This document shows, in pieces, positions 1 through 9,273 of a stretch of 64,000 bases of DNA. The notes under the pieces are model-generated. The model had not been told where the DNA came from, did no database searches, and saw only the letters and a list, made by a program, of their open reading frames with translations. Every line of letters starts with the position of its first letter. The stretch's first letter is position 1. Origin of the DNA: Leptothermofonsia sichuanensis E412 (GTDB lineage: Bacteria; Cyanobacteriota; Cyanobacteriia; Leptolyngbyales; Leptolyngbyaceae). The stretch covers positions 3,286,001-3,350,000 of the forward strand of contig NZ_CP072600.1 of assembly GCF_019891175.1 (NCBI RefSeq), in the 5' to 3' direction. The position numbers and the translations under genes were made by a program.

Positions 1-8
1 CCTTAGAC

Positions 9-251
9 TTGAAAAAGACAAAAATAATTAAGGGGTCGGCACCCTCAGAGAGTACAGATCAGTTAATTAAAATTTTGATCGATGGGGGGGCTACAGTTGT
101 TGGTTCAACAGGTACTGGAGCGGTTGTATACGATGGATTGGCAATCACTAAACCATCGGATATCAGTCCAACGAACAATGATTATCGTGAAAAAAATGCA
201 AAAGGACAGACAATGGGATTTGATGAAAATCTTAAGTCCATGGAATCTTAA
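9..251 (+). CDS. possible 3' part of a small unknown protein
   Basis: An open frame of 80 codons from a TTG at position 9. The frame is also open upstream to the window edge, so this may be the 3' end of a longer gene. No ribosome-binding site can be judged. The sequence is more AT-rich than its neighbours. The protein has a Gly/Thr/Val-rich stretch near residues 26-40 and a polar C-terminus ending in SMES. I recognise no family. It ends 2 bases before the convergent stop of chlH. It could be a real small gene, a truncated gene or chance. Confidence 0.35.
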   Translation: MKKTKIIKGSAPSESTDQLIKILIDGGATVVGSTGTGAVVYDGLAITKPSDISPTNNDYREKNAKGQTMGFDENLKSMES

Positions 252-253
252 GC

Positions 254-3200
254 CTATGTAGGATGGCGTTCTCCCAGGGTGGAGGGATTCAGATTGACGC
301 CTTCCAGTTCTTCGTCAGTTTCCGCATAAAGTTGCTGGAGCTTCTTCAATGTGTTTTCGTCCGGTTGCCAGAAATTCCGTCCGTGTGCCTCCAGCATTCT
401 GCCAACAACGTTACGAAATGCCTCCGGGTTAGCCTGACGCAGTTTATTGGCCATCTCCGGGTCAAGGGCATAGGTGGCGGCAGCCTGGTCATAAACCCAG
501 GACTCCTGAAAGCCCGTTGTACCGCTCCAGCCGATCAGAGCCGTCATCCGTTGGGAAATTTCGTAGGCACCCCCCGATCCCTGTGCCGCCATTGCCTCTG
601 CCCAGCGGGGATTCAGCAACTTGGAACGATATTCCAACCGTAGTAGTTCTTCCAGCTTGCGGGGAGTGGTGTCTTTGGAAAAGCTCTCGACAAAACTGGT
701 TTGGACGGGCTTGCGCTGTTTGGTTTCTGCAAAGCGTTGCTGTTCGGCAGCTTGTTTCAGTCCACCAGTGTTGGCGTAGTATTCCTGAATATCCGTGAGT
801 CCATATTCAACCGAGTCGATTTCCTGAACGATGCGATCGCAACTGCTCAGTAGAGTCTTCAACACCTCTGGGCGGGATTGCCCCCTGTCCTGTCTGCCGT
901 AACTGAACACATTGCGGCTTTGCCAGGTCTGCCCCAGCTCATCGCTCGACTCCCAGTTGGAAGCAACCACCTGGTCATTTACCAGAGAGCCAAAATCTCC
1001 CGCCGGATTGGAGAAGAGACGGGCAGAAACGTTTTCAACCCCCTGGGACTTTAATGCCAGGGCATGTTTGCGAATGAAGTTCTGGTCCTCTGGCTCATCC
1101 GCTTCCGCCGCCCGACAAAACAGGTCATCCAGCAGTTCGATGATATTGACAAAACTATCCCGGAAGATCCCAGACAGGTTTGCCAGCACGTCAATCCGGG
1201 GATGATCCAGGTCTGCCAGGGGTTTTAGCTCGTAACGCACAATCCGTCCAGTACCTTCCTTGACCGGTTCTGCCCCCACCAGTTCCAGCAAAATGCCGAG
1301 GGACTCACCCTTTGTCTTAATTGCATCCAGTCCCCACAGCATGACGGCAACCGTCTCCGGATAGGCTCCCCCGTGTTCAGCCTGATGCTGGGCGATGATC
1401 TGGCGGGCAATTTCCCGTCCCCGTTCATAGGCAGCAGGGGAGGGCATCCGGTAAGGATCAAGGGCATGGATATTACGTCCAGTGGGCAGGACGCCAGGAC
1501 CATCCCGCAACAGGTCGCCGCCGGGAGCGGGGGGGATGTATTCCCCATTCAGTCCCCGCAGCAGATTCGTGAGTTCGTCGCTATTTTGCAGGAGCAGGTC
1601 ACGGATCTGGAGGGCACTATCGATTTTGGCGCGATCGCCACCTGACTGGCGTATCGTTTCTTCGCTGACAGACTCACCGTGGGCAATGGTAGCGATCGTC
1701 TGGGCAGACAGATCTTCGCCAAAATAGGCTTGCAGATAGCGCTCTAATTCCTCGGCTGTGGGGGGGCTGCCGAGGGTGTGCAACCCGGAAGAAAAGAGGC
1801 GATTTTCCAGCACTTGCAGATACTCATAGAGTTTCACCAGATAGCGGCTGAAGGCATCAGTGCTGAACAGACGGGCATTTTCTGGAATCAGAGCAATCCC
1901 CAGCTTGCGGGCATCCTCAAACGGACAGTCTGCCTCCAGTCCGGTGTCTACCAGTTTTTTGCAAATCGCTTCCTTGAGGGCGCTGTTTTTCTGGGGATCT
2001 TCCCGGTATTCCGTAATCAAATCTCGCAGCACTACCAGTTCCTTATACAGACCGGCACGCCCATAGGGCGGTACGTTATGGGAAATCAGCACCCCATAGC
2101 CTCTGCGCTTTGCCAGGATCGACTCGGAGGGGTTGTTGGCCGCGTAGATGTAGAGGTTGGGTAAGTCTCCCAGCAGAATGTCAGACCAGGAATAGCCTGT
2201 GTTACCAAGAGGAGAGCCGGGCAACCATTCAACGGTGCCGTGCATCCCAAAGTGAACCACTGCGTGGGCGCGGAACTCTTTTTGCAACCACTGGTAAAAG
2301 GCCGCGTACTGGGGATGGGGGGTCAGATCCCGTTCAAACATGAGTCGCATGGGGTCGCCAGCAATTCCCAGAGGGGGCTGTACGCCAATCCAGATGTTAC
2401 CCAACTGGACTCCGCCCAGCAGAAACTCATCTCCCAGAGTTTTGATGCCAGTATCCGTCAGGGATTTCCAGTTTTTCCTGACCCAGGAGGTGCGCAGGTA
2501 GCCAAGCCAGGATTCGAGGGAGCGGGCAGGGACGGTAGTGGGTATGGGGTATCGGGTGTCGGAGGTGCCCTCCCCGTTCCCGGCCCCCGTTCCCCGGCCC
2601 CCGGTCCCCGGCTTCACAGTCCCCTGCTCCATTGCCTCATCGGCATCCTTCACCCACTTGATCAGGGTTTCGCCGTCTTCGGGCAAGTCTCCAACGGTGT
2701 AACCCTGGGACTTGAGAGCATGGAGGAAGTTGAGCAGCGATCGCGGCACATTCAGCAGGGCAGCAGTTCCGACTGCACCATAGCCAGGAGGAAAGCCATA
2801 GAGAATAATGGCGATTCGGCGTTCTGCCGGGGGAGTGCGGCGCAGTTCAATCCAGTGCTTCAGGCGAGCGGTCAGGCGCTGAACGCGATCGGGGATCAGG
2901 TAAATGTCTTCCCCAACTAAGCCGCCCAGGGGAATGGTATCAATCGCCCCATCCAGTTCTGGCAGGGCATAGAGAACCACACTCTGCAACCCGCCAATTC
3001 CCTGCCGTGTCCAGGAATGGATATCCTGAATCAGCAGCGGAGCCGCCACAAGATAGGGGACATTCTTGGCACTCAGGATGCGTCTGGCTACGTCTACCTG
3101 TCGGCCCGCCTCCATTGAACCTGCTGGCCCCCCAACCAGGGGAAAGCCAATGGTAGACACGATCGCATCCACTGGAACAGCCTCACTTGATAGAGACAGC

Positions 3201-4204
3201 GTTTCAACCTTTCCCTGCTGGCGCTGCTGCTGTTCATAGGCTGTGGTAATCAGGTCACGCACCGCCACATGCCCTTCAACCCCATTGATGAAAATCGGCA
3301 ATGGTACCAGTCCCGCGGACTCAAAGGCACGAATCAACCTGGGAATGTAGGGCTGTTTGGTAATGACGTGTTTGCGGTACAGGAGAAGGGCAATCACTGG
3401 GGACCGGGTATCGGGTATCGGATACCGGGCGTAGGAGGAGCCATTGCCAGTTGCCGGGCGTGAATTCGCTAATTTCCCATCTCCCCTCGTTTCCTTTGAC
3501 CCCGGTCTCCCGTCCCCGGTCCCTGATCTCCGACTCGAATACCATTCGAGATACTTCCTGGGGGACTCAAAATAGCCGCTGTAGTCGGGGTGGAGTAGCC
3601 CAAGGTTGGGGGTTTCGAGGGGAGGAGGAATCTCACCGACTTTCAGACCCAGGTACTTTTCTGCCAGAGTCCAGAATAGAGCTGCAACATTTTCAGAGCC
3701 GCCTGCATTCCAGTAGCCATAGATAATCAGCCAGTTACGGAGATCCTGGACTTTCTGGACGGGAACAAATTTGAGCAGTTTGGGTCCGGTTTTGAGGAAG
3801 CTGAGGTAACCAGCCAGTTTGTCCTCTTCCCGTCCGCTGCTAAATTTGCTGAGGATAAACTGAATTGGTTTCGGCATTCCCTTGGGCTTGTCCCCGATCG
3901 CAAATTTGCCCAGGCGAGTCAGGCTCATCAGTTCCAGGGCAGACTCAAACACAAGCCGGATAGGAATTTCCTGCACCCGTTCTCGCAACCAGAGGACCTG
4001 GTCATAGTCAAACAGGAGGCTGGCAAAGAACACCTGGGCACCCTGGAGGGCGGCTTCAACGGTTGCGGGCTGGCTGCTGAGGTCGCGATCGCTAAATACC
4101 TGGATGTCCAGTTCCGGGCAGCGTTTCTGCACCAGTTCGGCTGTCTGCCGATACAGGTTGGCATTAAAAGATTCAAACCCGACAATAAGCACAATGCGTT
4201 GCAT
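254..4204 (-). CDS. chlH: magnesium chelatase subunit H (ChlH/BchH), with two repeat-like inserts
   Basis: The large porphyrin-binding subunit of Mg-chelatase, which with ChlI and ChlD inserts Mg2+ into protoporphyrin IX, the first committed step of chlorophyll synthesis. At 1316 residues it is about the usual family length. The CobN/Mg-chelatase core is clear: GGVQLGNIWIGVQPPLGIAG, ERDLTPHPQYAAFY, HFGMHGTVEWLPG and the C-terminal SGGAYEISQRMTALIGWSGT. Two stretches do not look like ChlH: about residues 220-275 (DNA 3398-3545) and about 525-560 (DNA 2530-2640). Both are rich in Gly, Arg, Thr and Pro and both encode RYPIP. Their DNA is the same kind of short-period repeat seen between genes elsewhere in the window. 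Cyanobacteria often carry more than one chlH-like gene, so this may be a second copy. The family assignment is very safe; the role of the inserts is unknown. Confidence 0.95.
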   Translation of the reverse strand: MQRIVLIVGFESFNANLYRQTAELVQKRCPELDIQVFSDRDLSSQPATVEAALQGAQVFFASLLFDYDQVLWLRERVQEIPIRLVFESALELMSLTRLGKFAIGDKPKGMPKPIQFILSKFSSGREEDKLAGYLSFLKTGPKLLKFVPVQKVQDLRNWLIIYGYWNAGGSENVAALFWTLAEKYLGLKVGEIPPPLETPNLGLLHPDYSGYFESPRKYLEWYSSRRSGTGDGRPGSKETRGDGKLANSRPATGNGSSYARYPIPDTRSPVIALLLYRKHVITKQPYIPRLIRAFESAGLVPLPIFINGVEGHVAVRDLITTAYEQQQRQQGKVETLSLSSEAVPVDAIVSTIGFPLVGGPAGSMEAGRQVDVARRILSAKNVPYLVAAPLLIQDIHSWTRQGIGGLQSVVLYALPELDGAIDTIPLGGLVGEDIYLIPDRVQRLTARLKHWIELRRTPPAERRIAIILYGFPPGYGAVGTAALLNVPRSLLNFLHALKSQGYTVGDLPEDGETLIKWVKDADEAMEQGTVKPGTGGRGTGAGNGEGTSDTRYPIPTTVPARSLESWLGYLRTSWVRKNWKSLTDTGIKTLGDEFLLGGVQLGNIWIGVQPPLGIAGDPMRLMFERDLTPHPQYAAFYQWLQKEFRAHAVVHFGMHGTVEWLPGSPLGNTGYSWSDILLGDLPNLYIYAANNPSESILAKRRGYGVLISHNVPPYGRAGLYKELVVLRDLITEYREDPQKNSALKEAICKKLVDTGLEADCPFEDARKLGIALIPENARLFSTDAFSRYLVKLYEYLQVLENRLFSSGLHTLGSPPTAEELERYLQAYFGEDLSAQTIATIAHGESVSEETIRQSGGDRAKIDSALQIRDLLLQNSDELTNLLRGLNGEYIPPAPGGDLLRDGPGVLPTGRNIHALDPYRMPSPAAYERGREIARQIIAQHQAEHGGAYPETVAVMLWGLDAIKTKGESLGILLELVGAEPVKEGTGRIVRYELKPLADLDHPRIDVLANLSGIFRDSFVNIIELLDDLFCRAAEADEPEDQNFIRKHALALKSQGVENVSARLFSNPAGDFGSLVNDQVVASNWESSDELGQTWQSRNVFSYGRQDRGQSRPEVLKTLLSSCDRIVQEIDSVEYGLTDIQEYYANTGGLKQAAEQQRFAETKQRKPVQTSFVESFSKDTTPRKLEELLRLEYRSKLLNPRWAEAMAAQGSGGAYEISQRMTALIGWSGTTGFQESWVYDQAAATYALDPEMANKLRQANPEAFRNVVGRMLEAHGRNFWQPDENTLKKLQQLYAETDEELEGVNLNPSTLGERHPT
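2530..2640. repeat. short-period C/G-rich repeat carried in frame inside chlH (second insert)
   Basis: The run consists of GGTATCGGGTGTCGG-like units followed by CCCGTTCCC/CCCGGCCCC units. It encodes a Gly/Thr/Arg/Pro-rich linker with TRYPIP just before the conserved ChlH segment SLESWLGYLRTS. Similar DNA occurs at 3398-3545, 18693-18775 and 26548-26580. Confidence 0.6.
3398..3545. repeat. short-period repeat carried in frame inside chlH (first insert)
   Basis: The DNA contains tandem units like GGTATCGGGTATCGGATACC followed by CCCGGTCTCCCGTCCCCGG. It translates as a low-complexity segment including RYPIPDTRSP and interrupts otherwise conserved ChlH sequence. Confidence 0.6.
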
Positions 4205-4442
4205 ACAGAACTCACTGAGAATTCTCAGCTATAGCGTTTCCCTTCTGGATGAGGTACATCTCATCTGGTTGACTCAAAGGTTCTACAACCAGTGTAATGA
4301 ACATTTAATTTTGCACCATTACAAACCTGTGTCGATTGGGTTACCCTGCGGGAAGCAAGCTACGCTGTCGCTTTACCCAACCTGCGGTGCAGAACGTTTG
4401 GATGGCTCTCCTGGTTCGCCAGGGATCCGCTGTTCGTTGTCG
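4205..4442. other. intergenic region between map and chlH with small palindromes
   Basis: No gene is supported here. Around 4335-4435 there are short GC-rich palindromic words (CCCTGCGGGAAGC and CGCCAGGGATCC-like) of the kind scattered through cyanobacterial spacers. Related words occur near 7900. chlH (start at 4204) and map (end at 4443) run in the same direction. Confidence 0.4.
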
Positions 4443-5267
4443 TCAAACCTTTGTGCGATCGGTCAAAATTTCATACCCATCATCCGTGACAAGAACGGTG
4501 TGCTCAAACTGAGCAGAGAGCGCATTATCTACGGTAACGACCGTCCAGCGGTCATGGAGGGTACGGGTCACTTTAGATCCAGCATTTACAATGGGTTCGA
4601 TCGCCAGTGTCATCCCCGCCCTCAATTTAACATTGGGCATAGAATGGGTGCGGAAGTTAAACACCGACGGCTCTTCATGCAAATTACGCCCAACACCGTG
4701 CCCGGTATAGTCTTCCACCACACTAAACCCACTGGCACGGACGTGATCTTCAATGGCTCCTGCCAGATCAAGCAGGCAGGCACCTGCCCTGACCTGTTGA
4801 ATGCCCTTGTAAAGAGCTTCTTCAGCAACCTGGATCAGCCGTGCGGCGGCAGGAGTGACTCTTCCAACGGGGATGGTAATGCAGGAATCTCCGTGGAAGC
4901 CTTCAAAATAAGCCCCAGTATCAACTTTGAGTACGTCCCCTTCGCGGATTACCTTCTTCCGGTTAGGAATCCCGTGAACCACTTCCTGGTTGATGCAGGC
5001 ACAAATGGATGCAGGGAATCCGTGGTAGCCCTTGAAACTGGGAGTGGCGCCCATCTCACGAATCCGCTTTTCAGCATAAGCATCCAGATCAGCCGTTGTC
5101 ATCCCTGGCTTCACCAGTTCAGCAATTTCTTTCAGCACGGTTGCCACAACTCTGGCAGCCTGCCGCATCACTTCAATTTCCTGCGGTGTCTTCACCTCTG
5201 CCCCCCGACGACTACGTTTCAGGGATGGTAAGGCGGATGGTGTAAACAACTGGCTGAGGAGATTCAT
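4443..5267 (-). CDS. map: type I methionine aminopeptidase
   Basis: Removes the initiator methionine from new proteins in the cytoplasm. It is 274 residues long with the pita-bread fold metal ligands in order: the two Asp in [16 protein letters not shown], His in [12 protein letters not shown], Glu in AIEPI and Glu in QFEHT. The substrate-pocket motif [20 protein letters not shown] is present. About 25 residues precede the catalytic domain, a short extension without the zinc-finger or SEC-C type cysteines. It lies upstream of chlH in the same direction with a 238-base repeat-containing gap, so co-transcription is uncertain. Cyanobacteria usually have several map genes. Confidence 0.95.
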   Translation of the reverse strand: MNLLSQLFTPSALPSLKRSRRGAEVKTPQEIEVMRQAARVVATVLKEIAELVKPGMTTADLDAYAEKRIREMGATPSFKGYHGFPASICACINQEVVHGIPNRKKVIREGDVLKVDTGAYFEGFHGDSCITIPVGRVTPAAARLIQVAEEALYKGIQQVRAGACLLDLAGAIEDHVRASGFSVVEDYTGHGVGRNLHEEPSVFNFRTHSMPNVKLRAGMTLAIEPIVNAGSKVTRTLHDRWTVVTVDNALSAQFEHTVLVTDDGYEILTDRTKV

Positions 5268-5463
5268 AGGACTTCAGGCAGGACATTAAAAAAGCACTTC
5301 CTTTAGATTAACTTAGAATTCCGCCAAACTTGTCGCAGTTTCTATGGGGCTGTGCTTCTAAGCAAACTCTGCTCATAAACCTGAAAAATCAACTGCAAAA
5401 TTCAACCTGATTCGGTTTCACCTTGATAGGATGACAGCATTGTTACTGATCTGATCTGACGTT

Positions 5464-6531
5464 ATGAAACCCGTTTGGAAGTACGCGATTGCAGGGTTTG
5501 TTGGTCTTATTATCGGATTTTCCTTTGCCTCCTGTGGACAGCAAAGCGGTGATGGAGTCGAAGCAGAAAGTTCACTCAGGTTCAGATTTGTCGAGGGAAA
5601 GGCGAATCATCCCAATCGTTTACTGGAAGTTCAGATCAATGGAGTGATTTTGAACAGTCCATCCAGCGGTTTTACCGGATTTTCGGAAGGTGGGGTGACC
5701 TATGGTTACCAGGTGCAGCGTCTGCTGGAGCGTATCAGTCAGGATGATCGAATTAAGGGCATCCTGCTGAGAGTTTCTACACCTGGGGGAACCGTAGTAG
5801 GGTCTGATGCCATTTACAAAGCCCTGATTGCCTACCGGGACAAAACTAAAAAGCCCGTGATTGCCTACGTTGAGGGGCTGTCAGCATCCGGTGGTGTGAT
5901 GTCTATGGTAGGGGCAGAGGCCATTTATGCGGCTCCGGGGAGCCTGATTGGCAGTATTGGTGTATTGGGACCCAGCCTGACGTATTTTGATGGTCCCGTT
6001 GCGACCGAGGGGGGCATTTTAGGCGGGGGGATCACCACCAGAAATGGGATTCAGCGAACCACGATTGCTGCCGGACGGGGAAAGGATCTGGGAAACCCTT
6101 TCCGCAGAGCCACTGAGGAAGAAATTGCCGTGTTGCGGCAGGGCGTGAATAATCTTTACGATAATTTTGTTCGCCATGTTGCAACGACCCGCAAGATTGA
6201 CGAAAAGCAGATCCGTGACCAGATGGGAGCACTGATTTTTGATAACCGGACGGCAGAGAAATACAAATTAATTGACGGAACCAGGAGCCGACAAGAGGCG
6301 ATCGCCGAACTGGCAAAACGGGCAAAGGTTGGTGAAGACTATCAACTGATCCGGGTCAGTGAATCCAGAGGCATTCTGACTGGTTTATTGGGAGAACATT
6401 CCCTGGTGAACCGTGGTGATCAAACCGGGAAGATGATTGAGCGCGATCGCTGCGATGCCACCACCCAGGTTGCCCTGGTTTACTTTGGAGACATAACGCA
6501 ACTCTGCTCAAAGGTGGTGAGTGGTCAGTAG
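5464..6531 (+). CDS. sppA: signal peptide peptidase SppA (family S49), membrane-anchored
   Basis: A serine protease that degrades cleaved signal peptides and other membrane-associated peptides; 355 residues, the short one-domain SppA form. The N-terminus has a hydrophobic segment (about residues 8-23) ending in FASC, so Cys24 could be lipid-modified. The S49 core follows: STPGGTVVGSDAIYKAL, then LSASGG with the likely nucleophile Ser142, IGSIGVLGP, and AAGRGKDLG with the likely general-base Lys207. It is divergent from map with about 196 bases between, which should hold both promoters. The C-terminal 60 residues are not recognised. Confidence 0.9.
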   Translation: MKPVWKYAIAGFVGLIIGFSFASCGQQSGDGVEAESSLRFRFVEGKANHPNRLLEVQINGVILNSPSSGFTGFSEGGVTYGYQVQRLLERISQDDRIKGILLRVSTPGGTVVGSDAIYKALIAYRDKTKKPVIAYVEGLSASGGVMSMVGAEAIYAAPGSLIGSIGVLGPSLTYFDGPVATEGGILGGGITTRNGIQRTTIAAGRGKDLGNPFRRATEEEIAVLRQGVNNLYDNFVRHVATTRKIDEKQIRDQMGALIFDNRTAEKYKLIDGTRSRQEAIAELAKRAKVGEDYQLIRVSESRGILTGLLGEHSLVNRGDQTGKMIERDRCDATTQVALVYFGDITQLCSKVVSGQ

Positions 6532-6619
6532 ACTGAGGGGAAACAGATCAGCCTGGTGTACTAACCTGGTGTATTAACCTGCACTGGTCTGGCCTCCGTA
6601 TCCCCTGTTCTGGAACCCA

Positions 6620-7114
6620 TTACTTCACTGCAATCTCTCCCACCATACCCGCTTCTGCATGGCCGGGGATAGTGCAACGGAGGCGGTATGTTCCGGCTTT
6701 GATGGGAATAAAAACCCACTCGGCTTCAGCACCGGGCCGAAGTTCCAGTTCATGAATCGCGCCTTTGACTTCAACCTTACCGGCTTCAACTTTCTGGTTC
6801 CAGATGTTGTCAGCAAAGTCCTTGGACGTGAAGTAATGCTTTAAGGCACTGGGATTACTCAGTACCAGCCTGTAACGTTTGCCTGAGGAGAATTCCAGAT
6901 GATCTGGGACAAACTTCAACTCGTTTTCCGGGTTGCCCAGACTGACCTTTGTTTCAATCGCAGGTTGCTGAGAGAGGTCGCCAGAGGGAACCTGAGCCGC
7001 GATCGCAGCCACTGGAGTCATCAAACCCACCAGCCAGAGGAAGCCTGCCAGCACCCCGCACAAAATGGATGGATAATGCTTCCAGTGATTTAGCCAATCA
7101 ACTGAATGGTTCAT
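6620..7114 (-). CDS. plastocyanin-like cupredoxin, exported
   Basis: A type 1 copper-type protein of 164 residues from the ATG at 7114. A TTG 54 bases upstream would add 18 residues but lies before a good signal/anchor segment, so I prefer the ATG. The hydrophobic stretch (about residues 14-41, ending PVAAIAA) suggests export or anchoring. The cupredoxin fold ends with the ligand set His in LKHYF and Cys, His and Met in CTIPGHAEAGM. It looks more like the cupredoxin_1/sulfocyanin-like group than like photosynthetic plastocyanin, so an electron-transfer or copper-binding role outside the cytoplasm is inferred. Confidence 0.8.
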   Translation of the reverse strand: MNHSVDWLNHWKHYPSILCGVLAGFLWLVGLMTPVAAIAAQVPSGDLSQQPAIETKVSLGNPENELKFVPDHLEFSSGKRYRLVLSNPSALKHYFTSKDFADNIWNQKVEAGKVEVKGAIHELELRPGAEAEWVFIPIKAGTYRLRCTIPGHAEAGMVGEIAVK

Positions 7115-7339
7115 AGGTTGAGTAGGATAACCGATAGCCTGCACAGGGCAGGGGGTGAGGAGAGGCAACCGGGCACCTGTAGCAGGTGTCCATCAAAGGT
7201 TCTACCGATATTAAACCGATATTAGACAGAGATGAGGCAGATACCCGGTTGAACGCTTTGCGCCGTAGGGCTTCTACAATCTAAAATCGCAAATTCAAAC
7301 ATCCAAAATGGTATTGGAGCCGTTGGAACGCCCAAAAAC

Positions 7340-7657
7340 TTATTCGGTGGTTCGAATGGATGCCCGATGCAATGGCAGACTGAGCACACAGGCAACCGTT
7401 AACAGGTAGGACAGCGCACTGGTCAACTTAATGCTGGTTAGAACCAGTTCCCATTCTGGCAAAATCAATTTCTGCAAGCCAACCGCCAGACAATGCACCA
7501 ACCAGTAGGCAAAGCTCATCATCAAAAGAACCCGGTTTGTGCCTTCAGGGTCACTGGCGTCTGGACGCTTATCCGTTAATAACAAGAGCAGACCCGCGAT
7601 CGCAGCAAAGAAAGAGAGAATTAATAAATCGTGATGCCAGGAAAGGTGAACCATCAT
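7340..7657 (-). CDS. small three-helix membrane protein, unknown
   Basis: It has 105 residues with three likely membrane segments, about residues 9-27, 43-62 and 75-98. A polar loop with DKRPDASDPEGTNR lies between the first two. Two ATGs are adjacent (MMVHLS). I do not recognise the family; it resembles short conserved cyanobacterial membrane proteins. It lies between the cupredoxin and the MORN-repeat gene, all on the minus strand, but the gaps (225 and 285 bases) give no evidence for an operon. Confidence 0.6.
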   Translation of the reverse strand: MMVHLSWHHDLLILSFFAAIAGLLLLLTDKRPDASDPEGTNRVLLMMSFAYWLVHCLAVGLQKLILPEWELVLTSIKLTSALSYLLTVACVLSLPLHRASIRTTE

Positions 7658-7834
7658 TATTTCAAAACCCTGTTAAGCAAACATCCTTCGGAAATTTGGG
7701 ATTCAGTCTAAAGGATGAGGTATTCTGAAAGACAGCAATCCTTACAAACAGCAATAGAATCAGGGATTTTCTTAAAAAAACTCAAAATTAGTGTTACGGC
7801 AGAGGACGGGGAGGACAGAGAACCGGGAAGGAAA

Positions 7835-7942
7835 GATGACGGGAACAGGGGTTGGGCGTTACCCCTCACTCCTCACTCCTCACTTCTCACTCCACCCTGC
7901 GGGAACGCCAGAAGCGAAGACTCCTCACCCCTCCCTCCCAAA
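7835..7942. repeat. low-complexity CTCACTCCTCACTTCTCACT repeat
   Basis: Heptamer-like tandem units (CCTCACT and TCTCACT) occupy about 7860-7895. They are followed by the palindromic word CCCTGCGGGAACGCC. This is typical of the short tandem repeats in cyanobacterial spacers; a related run occurs at 14030-14082. Confidence 0.5.
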
Positions 7943-8704
7943 CTATCGCCTGAAGTATTTACCCTCTCTCCACACCCCTTCCAGAAGTGCCCCGTTGGTA
8001 AAGATGTAGGTTCCGCGTCCGTGCTGCCTGCCATCGCGAAACTCCCCCTCATAGCGGTTGCCGCTGGGGAAAGTGCATACCCCGGAGCCATTCAGCACAC
8101 CGTCGCGAAAGTTGCCTTCACACCGGGTGCCGTTGGCAAAGGTGAAGATTCCCCGCCCCTCCTGCTGGCTGTTCTTGAACGTTCCCTCGTAGCGATTGCC
8201 ACTTGGGAAGGTGCATGTCCCCTGGCCGTTCAGCAGGTCATTTTGAAATTCGCCAACGCACCGGGTACCATCGGCAAAGGTAAATGTTCCCACACCCTCC
8301 CGTTTACCATTGACAAACTGCCCCTCGTAGCGATTGCCGCTGGGAAAGATGCATATTCCTTTACCATTCAAGAAATCATTCCGAAACTCTCCTTCACAGC
8401 GGGTACTATCCGCAAAGATGAATACCCCTCGTCCCTGGCGACGGCTGTTGCGCAATTCCCCCTCATACCGGTTTCCACTGGGAAATCGACAAATTCCTCG
8501 ACCATTCACCAACCCATCACGGGAAGGACCTTCGCAGTAATTACTGGCAATCAGGAATTGAGTGTGTGCATTTGCCTTTGGGAAATCACGGGTATGATCG
8601 ATTGCGCTGGCAACCAGGGTGGCGATCGCAACCATTCCCAGTTGCCCTGTCAAGCGGAATGATAGAAAAAACATCTGGTTGAATAGATGTGCAAATTGCT
8701 TCAT
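7943..8704 (-). CDS. MORN-repeat protein with N-terminal signal/anchor
   Basis: The ATG at 8704 gives 253 residues. A GTG 21 bases upstream is also open but is less likely. A hydrophobic segment near residues 14-36 suggests export or anchoring. From about residue 60 the rest is MORN repeats with period about 23: repeated FPSGNRYEGEF and FADGTRCEGEF units joined by NGKGIC-like turns, alternating in two flavours. Seven to eight units can be seen. In known proteins MORN repeats bind lipids or act as scaffolds. Here the cysteine in every second repeat is notable. The exact function is unknown. Confidence 0.85.
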   Translation of the reverse strand: MKQFAHLFNQMFFLSFRLTGQLGMVAIATLVASAIDHTRDFPKANAHTQFLIASNYCEGPSRDGLVNGRGICRFPSGNRYEGELRNSRRQGRGVFIFADSTRCEGEFRNDFLNGKGICIFPSGNRYEGQFVNGKREGVGTFTFADGTRCVGEFQNDLLNGQGTCTFPSGNRYEGTFKNSQQEGRGIFTFANGTRCEGNFRDGVLNGSGVCTFPSGNRYEGEFRDGRQHGRGTYIFTNGALLEGVWREGKYFRR

Positions 8705-9273
8705 TGATCTGGAGACTGTGATCACATCTCAAGTTAAAATGCATACTCAATCTAAAAAAAGATTTTTATCTGATTTTTCATCTCTTTTTTCATCTCTTTA
8801 AAGATTGGAAATCCTGATAAGCAGCATAATGACCTGTAGTCAGTATGAAGGTTGAAATGGAATGGACAGCGATCAATTCTCCTCTACTTGCTTTACGACC
8901 AATGCCTGCTTCATGGACAATATCTGCTTCACGAATGTCTGTCTCGCGAATATCTGTCTCACGAATGTCTGTCTTACGAACACTGCCTGACTCAGAAACG
9001 ATGAACATTTTAGATGAATGTCTGTTCATGAAAAACCTGAGTTATTGTAAGCAAGTTTAGATTCTACTCAAATCCTTTTGTCCGCAATCCTTTTGTCTTC
9101 ACCTTTAGCCCGGCATGATAGCAGTTTCAGCGGGTTTAACTCAATGAATTTTCTCAAGAGTTTGACAACTGGTTTATCCATTCAGGGAACAATAAATTTG
9201 ACCTATTTTTCCGGTATTTTTTTGCTTTCCCTGGCGCTGATGCCTTAGCCGTAAGACTTTCTCAAGTTCGCTC
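8705..9273. other. 569-base spacer with a small tandem repeat
   Basis: This spacer lies between the divergent MORN-repeat gene and the DUF3370 gene. It holds the 15-bp tandem repeat at 8916-8990. The short frames crossing it in both directions are repeat-driven (TDIRE periodicity on the minus strand) and lack support as genes. The end near 9200-9270 is AT-rich and probably holds the promoter of the downstream plus-strand gene. Confidence 0.4.
8916..8990. repeat. 15-bp tandem repeat, about four to five units
   Basis: The units are variants of ACGAATGTCTGTCTC, with three close copies at 8931-8975 and degenerate units on either side. The period is a multiple of three, so open frames cross it by chance. 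Confidence 0.75.

Noticed and set aside
8790-9060. Frames on both strands across the 15-bp tandem repeat (TDIRE-type protein)
   Set aside because: They owe their openness to a 15-base period and have no start signal or family.
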